In this document: positions 10,826-21,175 of the stretch, one piece after another
Layout: each line of letters opens with the position of its first letter
Numbering within the stretch: the first letter of the stretch is position 1
NCBI GenBank assembly: GCA_015680685.1
Contig: MNCI01011920.1
Span: 2,903-42,382, forward strand
Direction of reading: 5' to 3'
DNA: 39,480 nt
DNA from: Gnetum montanum
Taxonomy: Eukaryota > Streptophyta > Gnetopsida > Gnetales > Gnetaceae
Program-made: the position numbers and the translations under genes
The notes under the pieces: model-generated
What the model was told of the DNA's origin: nothing
Databases searched by the model: none
Seen by the model: the letters and a program-made list of their open reading frames with translations, nothing else

Positions 10826-10945
10826 AGGTGTTAGCTTAGTGGTAAGGCTCTTAATTTAAAAGCTCCCAACTCATGGGTTCAATTCTAGTAGGCAATGTTG
10901 AGTTGTAAAGTTCTAATTATATTACAATTATTTTGGGATTCCAAC
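10826..10945 (+). mobile_element. tRNA-derived SINE-like head
   Basis: A polymerase III type promoter is visible: A box tagcttagtgg (10832-10842) and B box gggttcaattc (10875-10885), with tRNA-like spacing. No good acceptor stem closes, so this looks like a SINE head or tRNA relic rather than a working tRNA gene. Confidence 0.55.
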
Positions 10946-11119
10946 AACCAAATCCCATCCCCTAACGTCCCCTTGTCCAACCAAAAAGAAATCTTCTAAA
11001 ACTTTTTTCATATATCATATTTAGAGAGGGGAAGGGGTGGGGGACCCAAGGAGTGGGTGTTAGAACCTAGAATAAGTAAAACATAAGCATACTCCAAGAT
11101 TTATAGAAGTTTATAACTT

Positions 11120-11195
11120 AGTACTACCTAGCAAAAATGAACCTGTGACCTAAGGTTACCAAGCCAAGACCCATACCACTTGGCTAACACCTTCT
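11120..11195 (-). mobile_element. tRNA-derived SINE-like head, inverted
   Basis: The minus strand reads ggtgttagccaagtggtatg (A box, about 11171-11192) and then caggttcattttt (B box, about 11131-11145). It starts with the same ggtgttagc as the copy at 10826 but in opposite orientation, 180-300 bases away. Confidence 0.55.
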
Positions 11196-11289
11196 TATTC
11201 TTTTAATATATCATGTTGACTATATATTGTGAGTTGTAAATATAGTCAAATTATATCACCTTCCAACATCTCCATCTCAATATATTACA

Positions 11290-11770
11290 TAAATTATCAT
11301 CATCATCATCTTAGCCTTGTGCAAACAAAACAAAGTCAACTACATGAGTTTTTTTCTTCTTCTTTTTTGGGATACAATTTACATGCATGAAAAGTCATAT
11401 CTTTATTTAATTACATTATCATCATCATAGCCTGGCTACATGAGTTTTTTTTTATTATTCATTGATATGAAGGGCTAGACCCTTGTTTATTTGTAGCTTC
11501 TTCAAATCATGTTTATTTATAGAATCATTGTCTAATCTTTTTTATACATGTTCAAACCATCTAAGTTGCTATTCTTATAGCTTTTTTGAAACAGAAGCCA
11601 CTCCAAGTTTTTCTCTTATGTTTGTGTTATGTGGTTTACCTTTTCTAATAGCATTTAATATCAATCAAAACATTCACATTTCTAGTACATTGATTTATTA
11701 TTCATGCCTCTTTTATACTACCCTATGTAGTAATCGAGAACATCAATGGTTGGAACATTGAGGTTCACGG
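11290..11770 (-). mobile_element. 3' end of an RTE-class LINE
   Basis: The minus strand encodes IREKLGVASVSKKL, then (after a stop) QLRWFEHV. This matches the C-terminal hallmark of RTE-type non-LTR reverse transcriptases (IREK-GVAP ... RLRWFGHV). Downstream in the same orientation are the short GATGAT repeats typical of RTE tails (plus-strand tcatcatcatcatc, about 11297-11312, and a second at about 11419-11430). Only the last part of the ORF is present and it has stops, as expected for a 5'-truncated dead copy. Confidence 0.65.
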
Positions 11771-12589
11771 GAGCACAGCCTTGACCCCGCCTTCGCATAA
11801 GGGCCTTGTTGGGAAACATAGGCAGAGTGCCTTGGATGGTCTTGTCAATTAAATAGGGACTTTGCTAGCTACAACCAGGGTATTGGATGCAATTGGGGGT
11901 GGCATGGTTAGTTGAAATGCAAGTTCCAACGTTGTGAAATAATGTTAAGCATTCTAATGATGTTTTTGATAGTACTGGGGCTAATTAAGCTTGAGTGTAG
12001 TAGGGTTTCCTGGTGTGAGAATGATGGTGCAAACATTCAAAAATGTGTAAAGTAGTGAGGAGATGCAAATGCAATGCTAAAATGTCAAAGAAAAATGCAT
12101 CAGAAATGCTTGAAAATGCAGAAGAGTTTAAGAGAGAGAGAATGACACCACCCAAAATGGAGAGAGTAGCAATTACAAAAGAGAGGTGAGAAGGTATGTG
12201 GTGTACAAACAAGTGCAGTAGTAGCATAGCCATAGTCTCTAGGATGTCCCAAGGTGAAGATTGACATCTGTTGCTAAGTCTATGCCTACTAGGTTGGTTA
12301 ACGTGGTGTCCTACGGCTTGCAGTGCACTACAATGCTAAATGGGATGCAAAGGTGTTGAGGTGTTGATACACTCTAGTGTGTGGGGTGCTCTAGGTGCCT
12401 TGGATGCCAAAAGGTACTCTGAAAATGCCAACTACTGCTTGAATTTGCCAAGAAAATGCTTCAAAATGCCCCCCTAAAATGTGAAACATAAGGGTATTTA
12501 TAAGGTTAGGGTTAGCATGAAGTAAGGATTGAGCACCACATGGCAAAGGGGGTAGGTGGGGCTATGCTAACCTCTACTATGCTCCTCTT
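11771..12589. other. Flank left of element C, no gene seen
   Basis: Low-GC sequence with many short words such as aaaatgc. The ORFs here are short and show no recognisable protein. It is the pre-insertion flank of element C and ends with the target site. Confidence 0.6.
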
Positions 12590-12594
12590 AGAGT
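12590..12594. repeat. Target-site duplication of element C, left
   Basis: agagt lies directly before the LTR start TGAAACACC and is repeated at 30221-30225 after the other LTR. Confidence 0.85.
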
Positions 12595-13896
12595 TGAAAC
12601 ACCACAAAATTTCGAGCTTGGTACTTGTCCAGCAAGAAGCGGGTCCCTGAAGCCCACAGGTAACCACCGCGCCATTTGATAACAAACATGAAAACTTCAG
12701 AGATCAGACGCTTAATTTTTTATAAGCATGCAGTTCCAGCATATAAGCCCAGTGTATACGCCTAGCGTATACACCCAAGTGCACATTCCCAGCGTATACG
12801 CTGAAATTCTTAACGTATACGCCCAGCTTGTATGCACAAGTCCCAGCGTATACGCCCAGCGTATATGTCTAGCGTACATGCTCAGTGTACATGCCTCACA
12901 TGTACGCTCAGCAGGTACGACAAATGTTTACGCCCGGCATGGAATCTCCAAAGATAGAATGAAAACAGCACCAAAGAGCAAGGATTGAAGCAAGTCGACA
13001 ATCATCAGCGTATACGCCTGGTGTATATGCCCAACCATCAGCGTATACGCCCAGCCATTGTCGATGTATACGCTCGACGTATACGCCCAGCGTCCATAGC
13101 ATCTACGTCTAGCACATCCAGCGTATACGCCCAGAGTCTACGCCCACCTGATACAGCGTATATGCTCAACGTATACACTCAGCGTATATGCTCAGCGTAT
13201 ACGCTCAGCAGATGTAATATATTTTACACTTGTAAATTTTACGTCCTTTTTGCACCCGATCAACACCCACGTGTCGCCCAACCCGAGTCTAGCGTAACAA
13301 CTGGTATAAAAACCCCACTTTTCCATTTGTACCGGGGTTGGTTGGTAAGATCCCAGAGCATACCGAAGAACAATTACGCTGCACACCAGAGCTAAAAACC
13401 CTCTTACGCTGGACAACTCTGTACGCCAAGGACACTATCTCTACACCCTGCTTACAGTGGACCAGCCGCAATCCTCCCTGCACCCACCAGGGCTTTCGTC
13501 TGCCTTGTGTTCCACTCACAACTGTGTTTGACCGGTGCATTGTACTTACATTTTGTAATGTCATTGTTACATTTTCTTCCCATAATTGTTCATAGTTCGC
13601 ATTAATTCTTATACGTACTCTGTTTACGTCTGTTAACGTTTACGCTTTGTTTACATCGTTTGCATTGTTTACACTCTGTTTACGCCCGTTACATCGTTTA
13701 CGTATAACCCAGCGTATAGCACTTCGGTGTACGTTCGGGGAAATCCTTGTCTAATCCACGTGCGGACCACCCAAGGTACTCTGCCTTTGTGCATTCCAGC
13801 TCGCCCTCAGGTGAAGGCAAGGTCTTCTTTGCACGTCCTACGATCCCACAGTCTCTGTTTCCTTCCAGTAGGTGATCAACGATTTCAGGCGGTACA
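12595..13896 (+). mobile_element. 5' LTR of element C
   Basis: This 1302-bp LTR begins TGAAACACC and ends GGTACA. It matches 29089-30220 and, inverted, 6855-8137. The first 600 bp (U3) contain six exact copies of the palindrome GCGTATACGC and many one- or two-base variants. A TATA box (tataaaaa, 13305-13312) follows a G-box (cacgtg, about 13268-13273). Downstream of the TATA box are repeats of the type tgtttacgc (13615-13705). It would drive transcription of C rightward. Confidence 0.95.
13268..13312 (+). promoter_or_regulatory. LTR core promoter: G-box and TATA box
   Basis: cccacgtgtcgccc contains the plant G-box core CACGTG and is followed about 32 bases later by tataaaaa. Both are preserved in the 3' LTR (about 29600-29643). 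The solo LTR keeps a TATA box and a CACATG variant. Confidence 0.7.
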
Positions 13897-13901
13897 GAAA
13901 G

Positions 13902-13920
13902 TGGCGCTAGAAGGAGGGCC
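13902..13920 (+). other. Primer binding site, element C
   Basis: TGGCGCTAGAAGGAGGGCC starts five bases after the LTR. It begins with TGG, the complement of the tRNA CCA end, and has the expected length. It differs from the tRNA-Asp-type site of A and B. I cannot assign the tRNA. Confidence 0.75.
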
Positions 13921-14421
13921 TCCTAAAAACCTTACTCGCAAACTTCCCAACGTTTACGTTGTTGAGCGTATACGTCACCAACCACACGCTGCTTCCTACT
14001 GAAACCCTCCCAGCATCTACGCAGCCCGGTCGGGAAACTCAGCCTGCAAACTATCCAGCGTCTACGTTGTTCAGTGTTTACGTTGTCCCTATTAAAACTT
14101 AACCAAAAAACCATACGCTACATTCTCTACACTGTGTCTTGTTTTACGTTGTGCCTTGTTTTACACTGTACTCTATTTTACGCTCTATCCTATTTTATGT
14201 TGTACTTTATTTTATGCTCTATCCTATTTTACACTCTATCCTGTTTTACGCTATATCCCGAAGCTGTATACGTTGCACTCCTTATGCTGTATACGCTGTC
14301 TACGCTGACGTTATACGCTAAACGTTGAAGCGTATATGCTGCACTTTGCCACTCAGTTTACGCTGTACTAAGTACACTAATTTTGCTCCTCTCCCGCGTG
14401 TCATACTCTCAACAGGTCATC
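13921..14421 (+). other. Leader of element C with a short tandem repeat
   Basis: Untranslated leader between primer site and gag. It contains scattered GCGTATACG-like words and, at about 14140-14265, a tandem array of about 16 bp units of the type tattttacgctctatcc. ORFs across the array (rich in Leu, Tyr, Phe) are products of the repeat. Confidence 0.75.
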
Positions 14422-15498
14422 ATGAACCCCGTAAACACCACCTCTGCAACTGCTCAAGTAACTGACGTCGTGGGCACCATGGCTGTCCAACAGCCTGTCG
14501 TGCAACACCCAGGAGTACAACCCATAGCGGGGCCCCACTAGTCCCTAAGGTTGTAAGGGAGAGACCCGGCCTCTAACATTATAACCCAGGATCAGTATAA
14601 TTTCATATGTATTAAGATACAGGCTGGCCTGGCTGTAGACCGAGCCGAAATGGAGGTAAAGAGGCAGTCTGAAATCTTTTACAGGGGGGGATGCGAGTTC
14701 ATCCCTTCGCCGTATGACGTAATCCCTATTCCAGAGCAGTATTCGGAGCTCATCACATGGCTCCTCCTGCAAGGGAGCCACTCATTGGATCAGCCTGCAC
14801 TAGAGCCCCAACTAGAGGAAGAGGACGAATTCGCTGCTCAATCTGAACAAGAGGATTCTTACCACACTCTGAGCCCGCAAGCACACGTTAACCCCATTTT
14901 TCATCCTGATATAGGGGAAATCATGCTCCTCCAGCATCTCAGGTTCACCCGAGCCCAAGCACCACCACCAAAAACATCAGCACTAGTGCATATTCCTCCC
15001 CCGAGCGACCCCCAACCTAACACCTTCCCTTTCACAATCATACCTGTTGTAGCTGCAGGCTCGTCCTCACAAGCACCGCCCCCTCACGATAGCATGGGAG
15101 TGACATTTCTACCTCGAGTGATAGGGATGCCAAACGTAATACCAGCCTCCATGTCCGCCCACTACATCCCTCACATCCAAACGCACGCAGCCCCCTCAAC
15201 CGCCGTAACCCAACAAGGGGTCCCTACACACAACGCGGCTGGGCAATGGCCAGCGATGGGTGTGCCGTCACACCAACCCTCTCACCACAATGTGCCATCT
15301 CACACATTTCCACATGTTAACATTCCCCAAATATGACCACAACCACAGCAGCAACAATCCCCCGTATATAATGTATCATCCTTAGCGCCACATGCTATTC
15401 ACCTTCCACAAACACAACCGCCGACCGCGCAGCTTTCGGCCTTTCAACCCACCATCCAATAGTCTAACCTGTATAATATATCACAACCACAAGTTGCC
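14422..15498 (+). pseudogene. gag N-terminal region, element C
   Basis: The first plausible gag start is the ATG at 14422 (MNPVNTTSATAQV). The frame breaks by stops before 14650, then stays open 14650-15336. That part is rich in Pro, His and Gln, with an acidic patch (LEEEDEFAAQSEQED) and a long low-complexity stretch of PSH and PPP words. This resembles the disordered N-terminal region of plant Tat-type gag proteins. TGA at about 15334 and TAG at about 15462 interrupt it. Confidence 0.65.
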
Positions 15499-16320
15499 TT
15501 GTCACCTAGTGCCCAAGATTGGGCAGATACCAAGAAACTGATGCAAGAGTTAACTGACGAGGTAAAACGTCTTAAAATAGCCGCTAAAGGGGAGTTGAAG
15601 GTAGTGGACTTCTACCACAATGACCCCATCAGCTCTTCTGTCCCACCCTTAACCTTGCCCAAAGGCATCTCCTTACCAACACTAACCAAATACAACAGGG
15701 AGACAAACCCCAACGCACACTTAATAACATTTAGGTTAGAATGTGCCCTACTCCAGGCATGGTCCCATGCCATTCTCCGAGTGTTCCCCATGTCCCTCGC
15801 AGGGAGAGCACTTGATTGGTATCGGGCTCTGCCAAGGAATTCCATCTTCTCCTTGGAAGACTTATTACACTAGTTTGTGACCAGGTTCAAGTACAACTTG
15901 AAACCTGAGGCCACACTGGACAGCCTCATATAGGTTAAGCAAGCACCACTTGAACCTATACAGAAATTTATTCAGAGGTGGAGCGCTGCTCTCAACGAGT
16001 TGCACGAGCTGATCTCCTAGAAATACTTGCTCAAAATTCTAAAGGGAGCTATTAACGATTTCTTTAAATCTAAGTTGTACTACGTTAATGCGCGTAATCT
16101 TAATCAAGCTTTTGTACAAATCAAAAATATAGAAGAAGTGGCTCAAAACAGCCATGACCCTGCATACTTAGCCTTCAAAAATCAACACACTAAAAAAGAT
16201 AACGAGAAGGTTAAGACAACCATAGCAACAATAGAAGGTTCGCAACAAGCAAACATGACACACCAAAATAAACCACCCGCAGCCCCTACTAACTACAATA
16301 ACTAATTCCCACAATCGCAA
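15499..16320 (+). pseudogene. gag capsid domain, element C
   Basis: It begins with a coiled segment (MQELTDEVKRLK) and then the capsid family signature: LTKYNRETNPNAHLITF, MSLAGRALDWYRALP, FVTRFKYNL, LNELHELIS. Three in-frame TAG codons (15871, 15931, 16018) interrupt an otherwise continuous frame, each where glutamine or tryptophan would be reached by one transition. The product would form the virus-like particle. The continuing frame runs to 16305. Confidence 0.9.
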
Positions 16321-16444
16321 ATCATCATCATCGCAAAACCCAACAACGAACCATACGTGAAACTTCGAGAGGAAAGAACCCTCTCAATATACGCCTTTGC
16401 CAATGAAGACCTCCTAGCTCTTTGATCAACTCCTGAAGGCTGGG

Positions 16445-16834
16445 TTGATGAAACATAAACAGTTATCCTCCGTGGCCATCCAGAGACATGATTGGTTCTG
16501 TCAACTTGTTCAGAACCCAAGCTTAGCAATGCCGAATGAGCCTCCCGTACCCAAAGGCTTTAGAATGGATCGCTTTTGCGACTACCATCAACGAAATGGA
16601 CACGGTACAGATTACTGTTTCACCTTAAAGCAGGATATTCAGCGGATGATCAATGAAGGCCAAATCACTTTTGATGAGGCCAACCCGGTCCAACCACAGA
16701 ATCAAGCTATGGGGGTGTACAAAGACCCCCTGAACACCAAAGAGGCATCGTACATTATCAATACAATCTACCTTGATGATAATTCCGATACACCCAACAA
16801 TATAAACAAGAAACACCTAATAGGTCGTTCATAG
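16445..16834 (+). pseudogene. gag zinc-knuckle region, element C
   Basis: Contains FCDYHQRNGHGTDYCF (about 16575-16622), that is C-x2-H-x4-H-x4-C, the zinc-binding variant common in plant Tat gag proteins. It is followed by KQDIQRMINEGQI. The domain would bind the element RNA. Between 16306 and 16445 the frame is broken; fragments there (KPNNEPYVKLREERTLS) show continuity with the capsid part. Confidence 0.8.
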
Positions 16835-17262
16835 TTCAGATTCCCCCTGCTGTGTCCATGCCCACGCCTCAACCACCACGTGCTCCCCAGTAGCCATACA
16901 TCGTCCGAGTACCCTCGGCCGTACCCACATCTAACACCTTGACACGCGACAAACCATACATGGTGCGTGTCCTTCTCGTCATTCCCTCAAATGCATCAAC
17001 CCCTTCTACTCAGCCTGCCCCTTGCATAGTCCAAGTACCACCAGTAGTCGCAACGGCAGAGGTCCAACCTTCATCGAAACCAACCCCATATGTCATTAGG
17101 ATACCCGAAAATCCTAATGATTACCAAGCCTCCACCTCACAAACGCAAGGCAAACCCAACCCCTACGTCATTAGGGTCCCTGGCCAGTCTTCGACTCAAC
17201 CACATCCAATTGTCCAACCACAACCTCACCTGCCTCCATACGTGGTAAGAATCCCAGGGTAG
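16829..17262 (+). repeat. Peptide repeat region (PYVVRVP type) between gag and protease
   Basis: In one reading frame seven copies of a seven-residue motif occur at 20-30 residue spacing: FIVQIP, PYIVRVP, PYMVRVL, PCIVQVP, PYVIRIP, PYVIRVP, PYVVRIP. Pro/Ser/Gln/Thr-rich spacers separate them. TAG codons at 16891 and 17260 interrupt the frame. The motif conserves an aromatic or Cys, two branched hydrophobics, Arg or Gln and a final Pro, which suggests selection on short linear motifs. Function unknown. Confidence 0.75.
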
Positions 17263-17730
17263 CTCGAAGCTCCAAGACTAGCCCCACCTCCACGCCACAC
17301 ACGAGAACACCTAGCAGATAGGCTTACACGTGAACGTGTGGAGAAGGAACACCAACGACTAGCCATGGGGCCACCTAAGCCCACCCCACTTAACGCCATA
17401 CCCATGACGCCATCTAACAACCAGCCAAACGTAGGTAGTGAGGGTGAACCATCAAAAAAACATGAACCATCTAAAACGTGACAAATCACCGAAACATGAA
17501 ATAAAACTATTGGGCCCAATGGACCCAGTCACCACTGACGCAAATACCCCCAACAGTATAGACTTGGCAACAGCTTTGACACAAGTCACCCAAGCATTTA
17601 AGAAAAAGAACACTTCACGGAGCTTGTATGACTTGGTGCTAACATCCCAAACACATCGAGAAGCTCTAGTACACATGTTAACATCGATCCCGATAAGTGA
17701 GGACTTGCCCCCGAACCACCCGCCATTCAT
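17263..17730 (+). pseudogene. Spacer between peptide repeats and protease, element C
   Basis: Broken coding spacer. The frame 17438-17737 encodes DLATALTQVTQAFKKKNTS and SQTHREALVHMLTSIPI, which suggests a helical segment ahead of protease. I recognise no domain. Confidence 0.5.
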
Positions 17731-18582
17731 GTGGTAATGTACTCATCTCATGGGACCACTCCTAAGCCCTTGGGCTTCCATGAGAACAACATTAAGGTGG
17801 ATAAGAAACCAACGGAAATAACAACAACCCCCATGTTCATAAGGATACGCATAAACCAGTTCAAGATACATAGGGTCCATGTAGATGATGGAGCTACCAC
17901 AAGCGTAGTACCGTATCCCATCATTGAACATCTAGGGTTTACTGAATTAATCAAACCAACCGCAACCACATGTTTAAAATCATTCAGCGGGTCATGCGTA
18001 ATGGTCAAAGGCATAGTGACCTTATACTTCATAGCAGGGGATCAATTTCCCACGTCCACTGATTTCCTGGTGGTCAACGAAATGCCAAGATTCAACTTAA
18101 TATTAGGGAGACCCTAGTTGGCCCAACTAAAAGCGGTCTCCTCCCCTATACACCAAGAGATCCACCTACCTTATGAAGGCTGTGAAATCATCATACATGG
18201 GGAGGCTGCTATGCCTATCATTTCATCACACGTAAACATGGACCAAGGTTCAGAAGTTGAGCTTGAAGAGCCTAAACAAGATGATAAAAATGTGCAACAA
18301 CTGGTAAACAATGAACCTTTAAACATGAAACAAGACCCACCTAAAATAGAAACGCCTGTGTCTGACATGGTACATACAACTTCTCAAGTGGAAACTCGCA
18401 CAAAAATCATGCCAACTATCGAAACATCTGAAAACACTAACACGGAAGCCATTCCGTTAGACGTCCCTTGGGCTGAATTACCATTCAATGTGATCAGTGA
18501 AGGGGACGCTGAATACAGAATCATACCCATTAACACATTGCCTAACATTAAAAGGAAGAAAATCAAAAAACTATTACAATAA
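17731..18582 (+). pseudogene. Aspartic protease, element C
   Basis: A retropepsin-type protease with active site VHVDDGATTSVV (about 17878-17913), where the usual D-S/T-G is D-D-G. The C-terminal motif is FNLILGRP, at 18090-18114. A TAG at 18115 replaces the tryptophan normally next. The frame then continues without a break to 18582 (LKAVSSPIHQEIHLPYEG and an acidic, Asn/Thr-rich tail ending KRKKIKKLLQ). It should process the polyprotein. The TAA at 18583 ends the sense coding region. RT resumes only 5.5 kb later, an unusual distance. Confidence 0.9.
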
Positions 18583-18860
18583 TATCAACACGCCCAGTCC
18601 GAAACGACGTTAAACTATAACATGTCCGAAACGATGTTAAACTACAACCCGTCCGAAATGACACTAAACTACTGTTAGTCCGAAATGATGTTAAACTATA
18701 ACAATATATATATATATATTAAAACTACTCATTAAACTATCATATCCGCAATGACATAAAACTAGCCACGATCAGCGATGATTGGTCAACAGAAAAATCT
18801 GCCCGTGTCATTCGAAATATCCCTCGTTTATGACTGGGGCCCGAAATGGCCTTAAAATAG
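18583..18860 (+). repeat. Array of TAAACT-type repeats after protease
   Basis: Units such as gtccgaaatgatgttaaact (about 25-35 bp each, six or seven copies) begin just after the protease stop. They share the core of the arrays that follow integrase at 27696-28093, 32690-33215 and 655-962. A short (TA)n run lies at about 18704-18719. Confidence 0.75.
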
Positions 18861-19128
18861 TTCATGCATGTATACTTTGTTTTCCTTTTTTTTAGCATTT
18901 ACGATTACATCTCTGCATTACATTTAAAACAAAAAAAAAAGAACAAGCCAAAACATTTTACATTGGCGTGTCGTGTTTACAATTAAATTCAAAATCAACA
19001 AAAATTTTCTTACACGCAATGTTGTATAATTACAAGTGTCAGCTGTTCTCTTCCATCTCAAAATTTTCAAGTTACAATTCCCGTATCAATCTGAGTCAAA
19101 AAACAACAAAAACTTAGAAATTAAAACG
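18861..19128. other. AT-rich segment 3' of the antisense gene
   Basis: No sense-strand coding signal. It holds A-rich and T-rich runs and would be the 3' UTR and terminator side of the minus-strand gene at 19129-23592. No clear polyadenylation signal was identified. Confidence 0.5.
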
Positions 19129-19329
19129 CTAAACATCCGGGACGGGAGGGTCGTCCCCTTTAAATCCACCAGCATTAGGGGCCCCTGCTCCACTGGGGCC
19201 AGCCTCTTGGGCATCATCGCCACCTTCGTCTTGAAAATACCAAAAAGAAACAACCAACATAAGAATAAGCAAATGTCAAAATTTTAAACATTATTCAATA
19301 AATTAACTTCATAAGGACAAAATGCCTAC

Positions 19330-20114
19330 CATAGGAAATCCCCCTAAGCCGAATTCCATCTGACGAAGGATTTCCTATTCTGAAACGCTGGCCCAATCTG
19401 TCCCATCAAGGCCTAAGTCAACGTCTGCCAAAGTCTTTCCTTTGTCGATAGCCGACCAGGTAGGACGTTTCAGAGGGAACTTGCCCACCGACACTTCCCC
19501 AGAAGAAGTTGTGATCACCCTTGTAGGCGACTCCATTTCCACAGTTGTATTTTGAACAATAGTATCGAAGGCAGAACGCAAACCCAAACCCTCCACAAAC
19601 ATCTCTAGTTGGCGCTTTTCAATAGACACCTCTTTTAATGACTTCTTGTAGTAATTTTTATGATTTTTCTCATCCTGACCCCACTTATGAACTTTGGAAG
19701 CAAAGGCTTTCCAATCTTGACATTTAAGGTTCAGGAGATCAATTTGCGCTTTGCGCTCTGCCATTCTCTGAGTCAGTGATGCATGAAGATTCAGTAGATT
19801 CCAATATCTGGTGTATGTAACCTCGGACGTTCGCCAGGAGCGATCTCCGCTTAGTTTTGCAGCGGTGAACTCGTACCGAGCCTTCAGATCATCACGTTCC
19901 ATTGACAATTCAGAGACTTCCTTTTCTTTTGCTTGAATCTGTAGCCACAACTGCTCAATGGAATGCCTACAGGTCCATAACGACTTAGCGTTGTGCACAA
20001 ATCCTTCTGCAACTCCCTCGTAAATAGGCCTTGGCACCTGTTCCACTTCTGGGGAAAGTGTGGTTAAACTTTCTATGCTAATGCTTTCAGAGGGATCCCA
20101 TCTCAATTTAGCGC
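19330..20114 (-). pseudogene. Coiled-coil exon of the antisense gene
   Basis: The longest exon. It begins KLRWDPSESISIESLTTLS, joined in phase to the previous exon across a 76-base intron. It then has extended heptad-like segments (LWLQIQAKEKEVSELSMERD, MAERKAQIDLLNLKCQDW, KNYYKKSLKEVSIEKRQLEM). A TAG at 19375-19377 stops the frame, but it continues to a good donor site at 19329. A final short exon (19229-19129) encodes an acidic Gly/Pro-rich tail. No family recognised. Confidence 0.6.
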
Positions 20115-21175
20115 CTACCCACGCAAAAAATACAAATGTTAAGACAATATAAACAAAATGTAAAACTTCAAACCTCTAAATGATTTATACCTATATCAGG
20201 GTGGGCCTCCTAGATCCATTCAACAACTTCCTCCACGATTCCAGCCACAAAATCCATCTTGCTTGGCATTTTAGACCAAGTAAATGGCTCACGGGTGCGA
20301 GAACTAACCTCAGCGGTCCTCTCCGGGGGAACCTTCTTCATCGATACATCTAACCGCACCATCCTGGTTTCACTCCCTTCGTCTGAGAAAAATGAAAATC
20401 TAAAGATAAAATACCACAGAAATGACAACTAACAAGAGAAATTGAAATGAGATAAAGAGAAAACATACCACGCCCTTCGTCACCTTCTGGTGGAGCGCCT
20501 AAATCCAGGTCTCCCTGAAGAAACCTGTGGAACACTTGATCGACACCACCCTGGTCGTCCAGCGCCTCAGTTTCCATGGTTTTCTCCTTTAATTCCTCAG
20601 TTCCTCCTCCCTGATCCTTACCTACATTCTCCTCATTATTCTTCTCCGTGTTGGTCTCCTCCTCCTTGGTGATAGTCTCTAAAGCCTGATTTCTCACTTT
20701 GTTAAAAATCAAGCCAAAAATATCAATGACACATAAGCGATTGAAGCAAAAGTTATAAACAAAACAAAAATGATAAAGCAATAAGCGGGCAAGATCCGCT
20801 TACCAGGCATCTTGAAGTGTATGCGCTTCACGCGTGGCTGGTTCACATCGGAGACTTCCTCAGTCGCGCGTTCAGGCCTTTTTAGCTTTGACTTGGCTTG
20901 GCCAACGGTCTCCTTGATGACCCGTTCTGCCCTTCTAGTGGTGTAGGGTATGTTGTCTGGCTCCAATCCCAAACTATCACATGTGTGGATTGAAGCGCCA
21001 GATGATCCCCTTGTAGTAATAGAAACGGATTCATCGATGCCTTCAAGTGCATCTTGGGATTTAGCTGTCTCAAACAAGTGATTGATCCACGGGCGGGATA
21101 GTTGACCCCGATCCTACAGAACAAACTTGTTTTCTACATGAACTACTAGGAACTTGGCAAAGCGATGAAGCTAAC

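Noticed and set aside
10826-10896. A functional tRNA gene
   Set aside because: A and B boxes are present but no acceptor stem or convincing anticodon arm pairs; better explained as a SINE head.
11483-11761. Plus-strand ORF of 92 residues
   Set aside because: It is the antisense shadow of the RTE LINE C-terminal coding region.
12728-13210. Regular short repeats resembling a CRISPR array
   Set aside because: The repeats are 10-bp palindromes with 2-30 base irregular spacers inside a plant LTR, without cas genes or constant spacer length.
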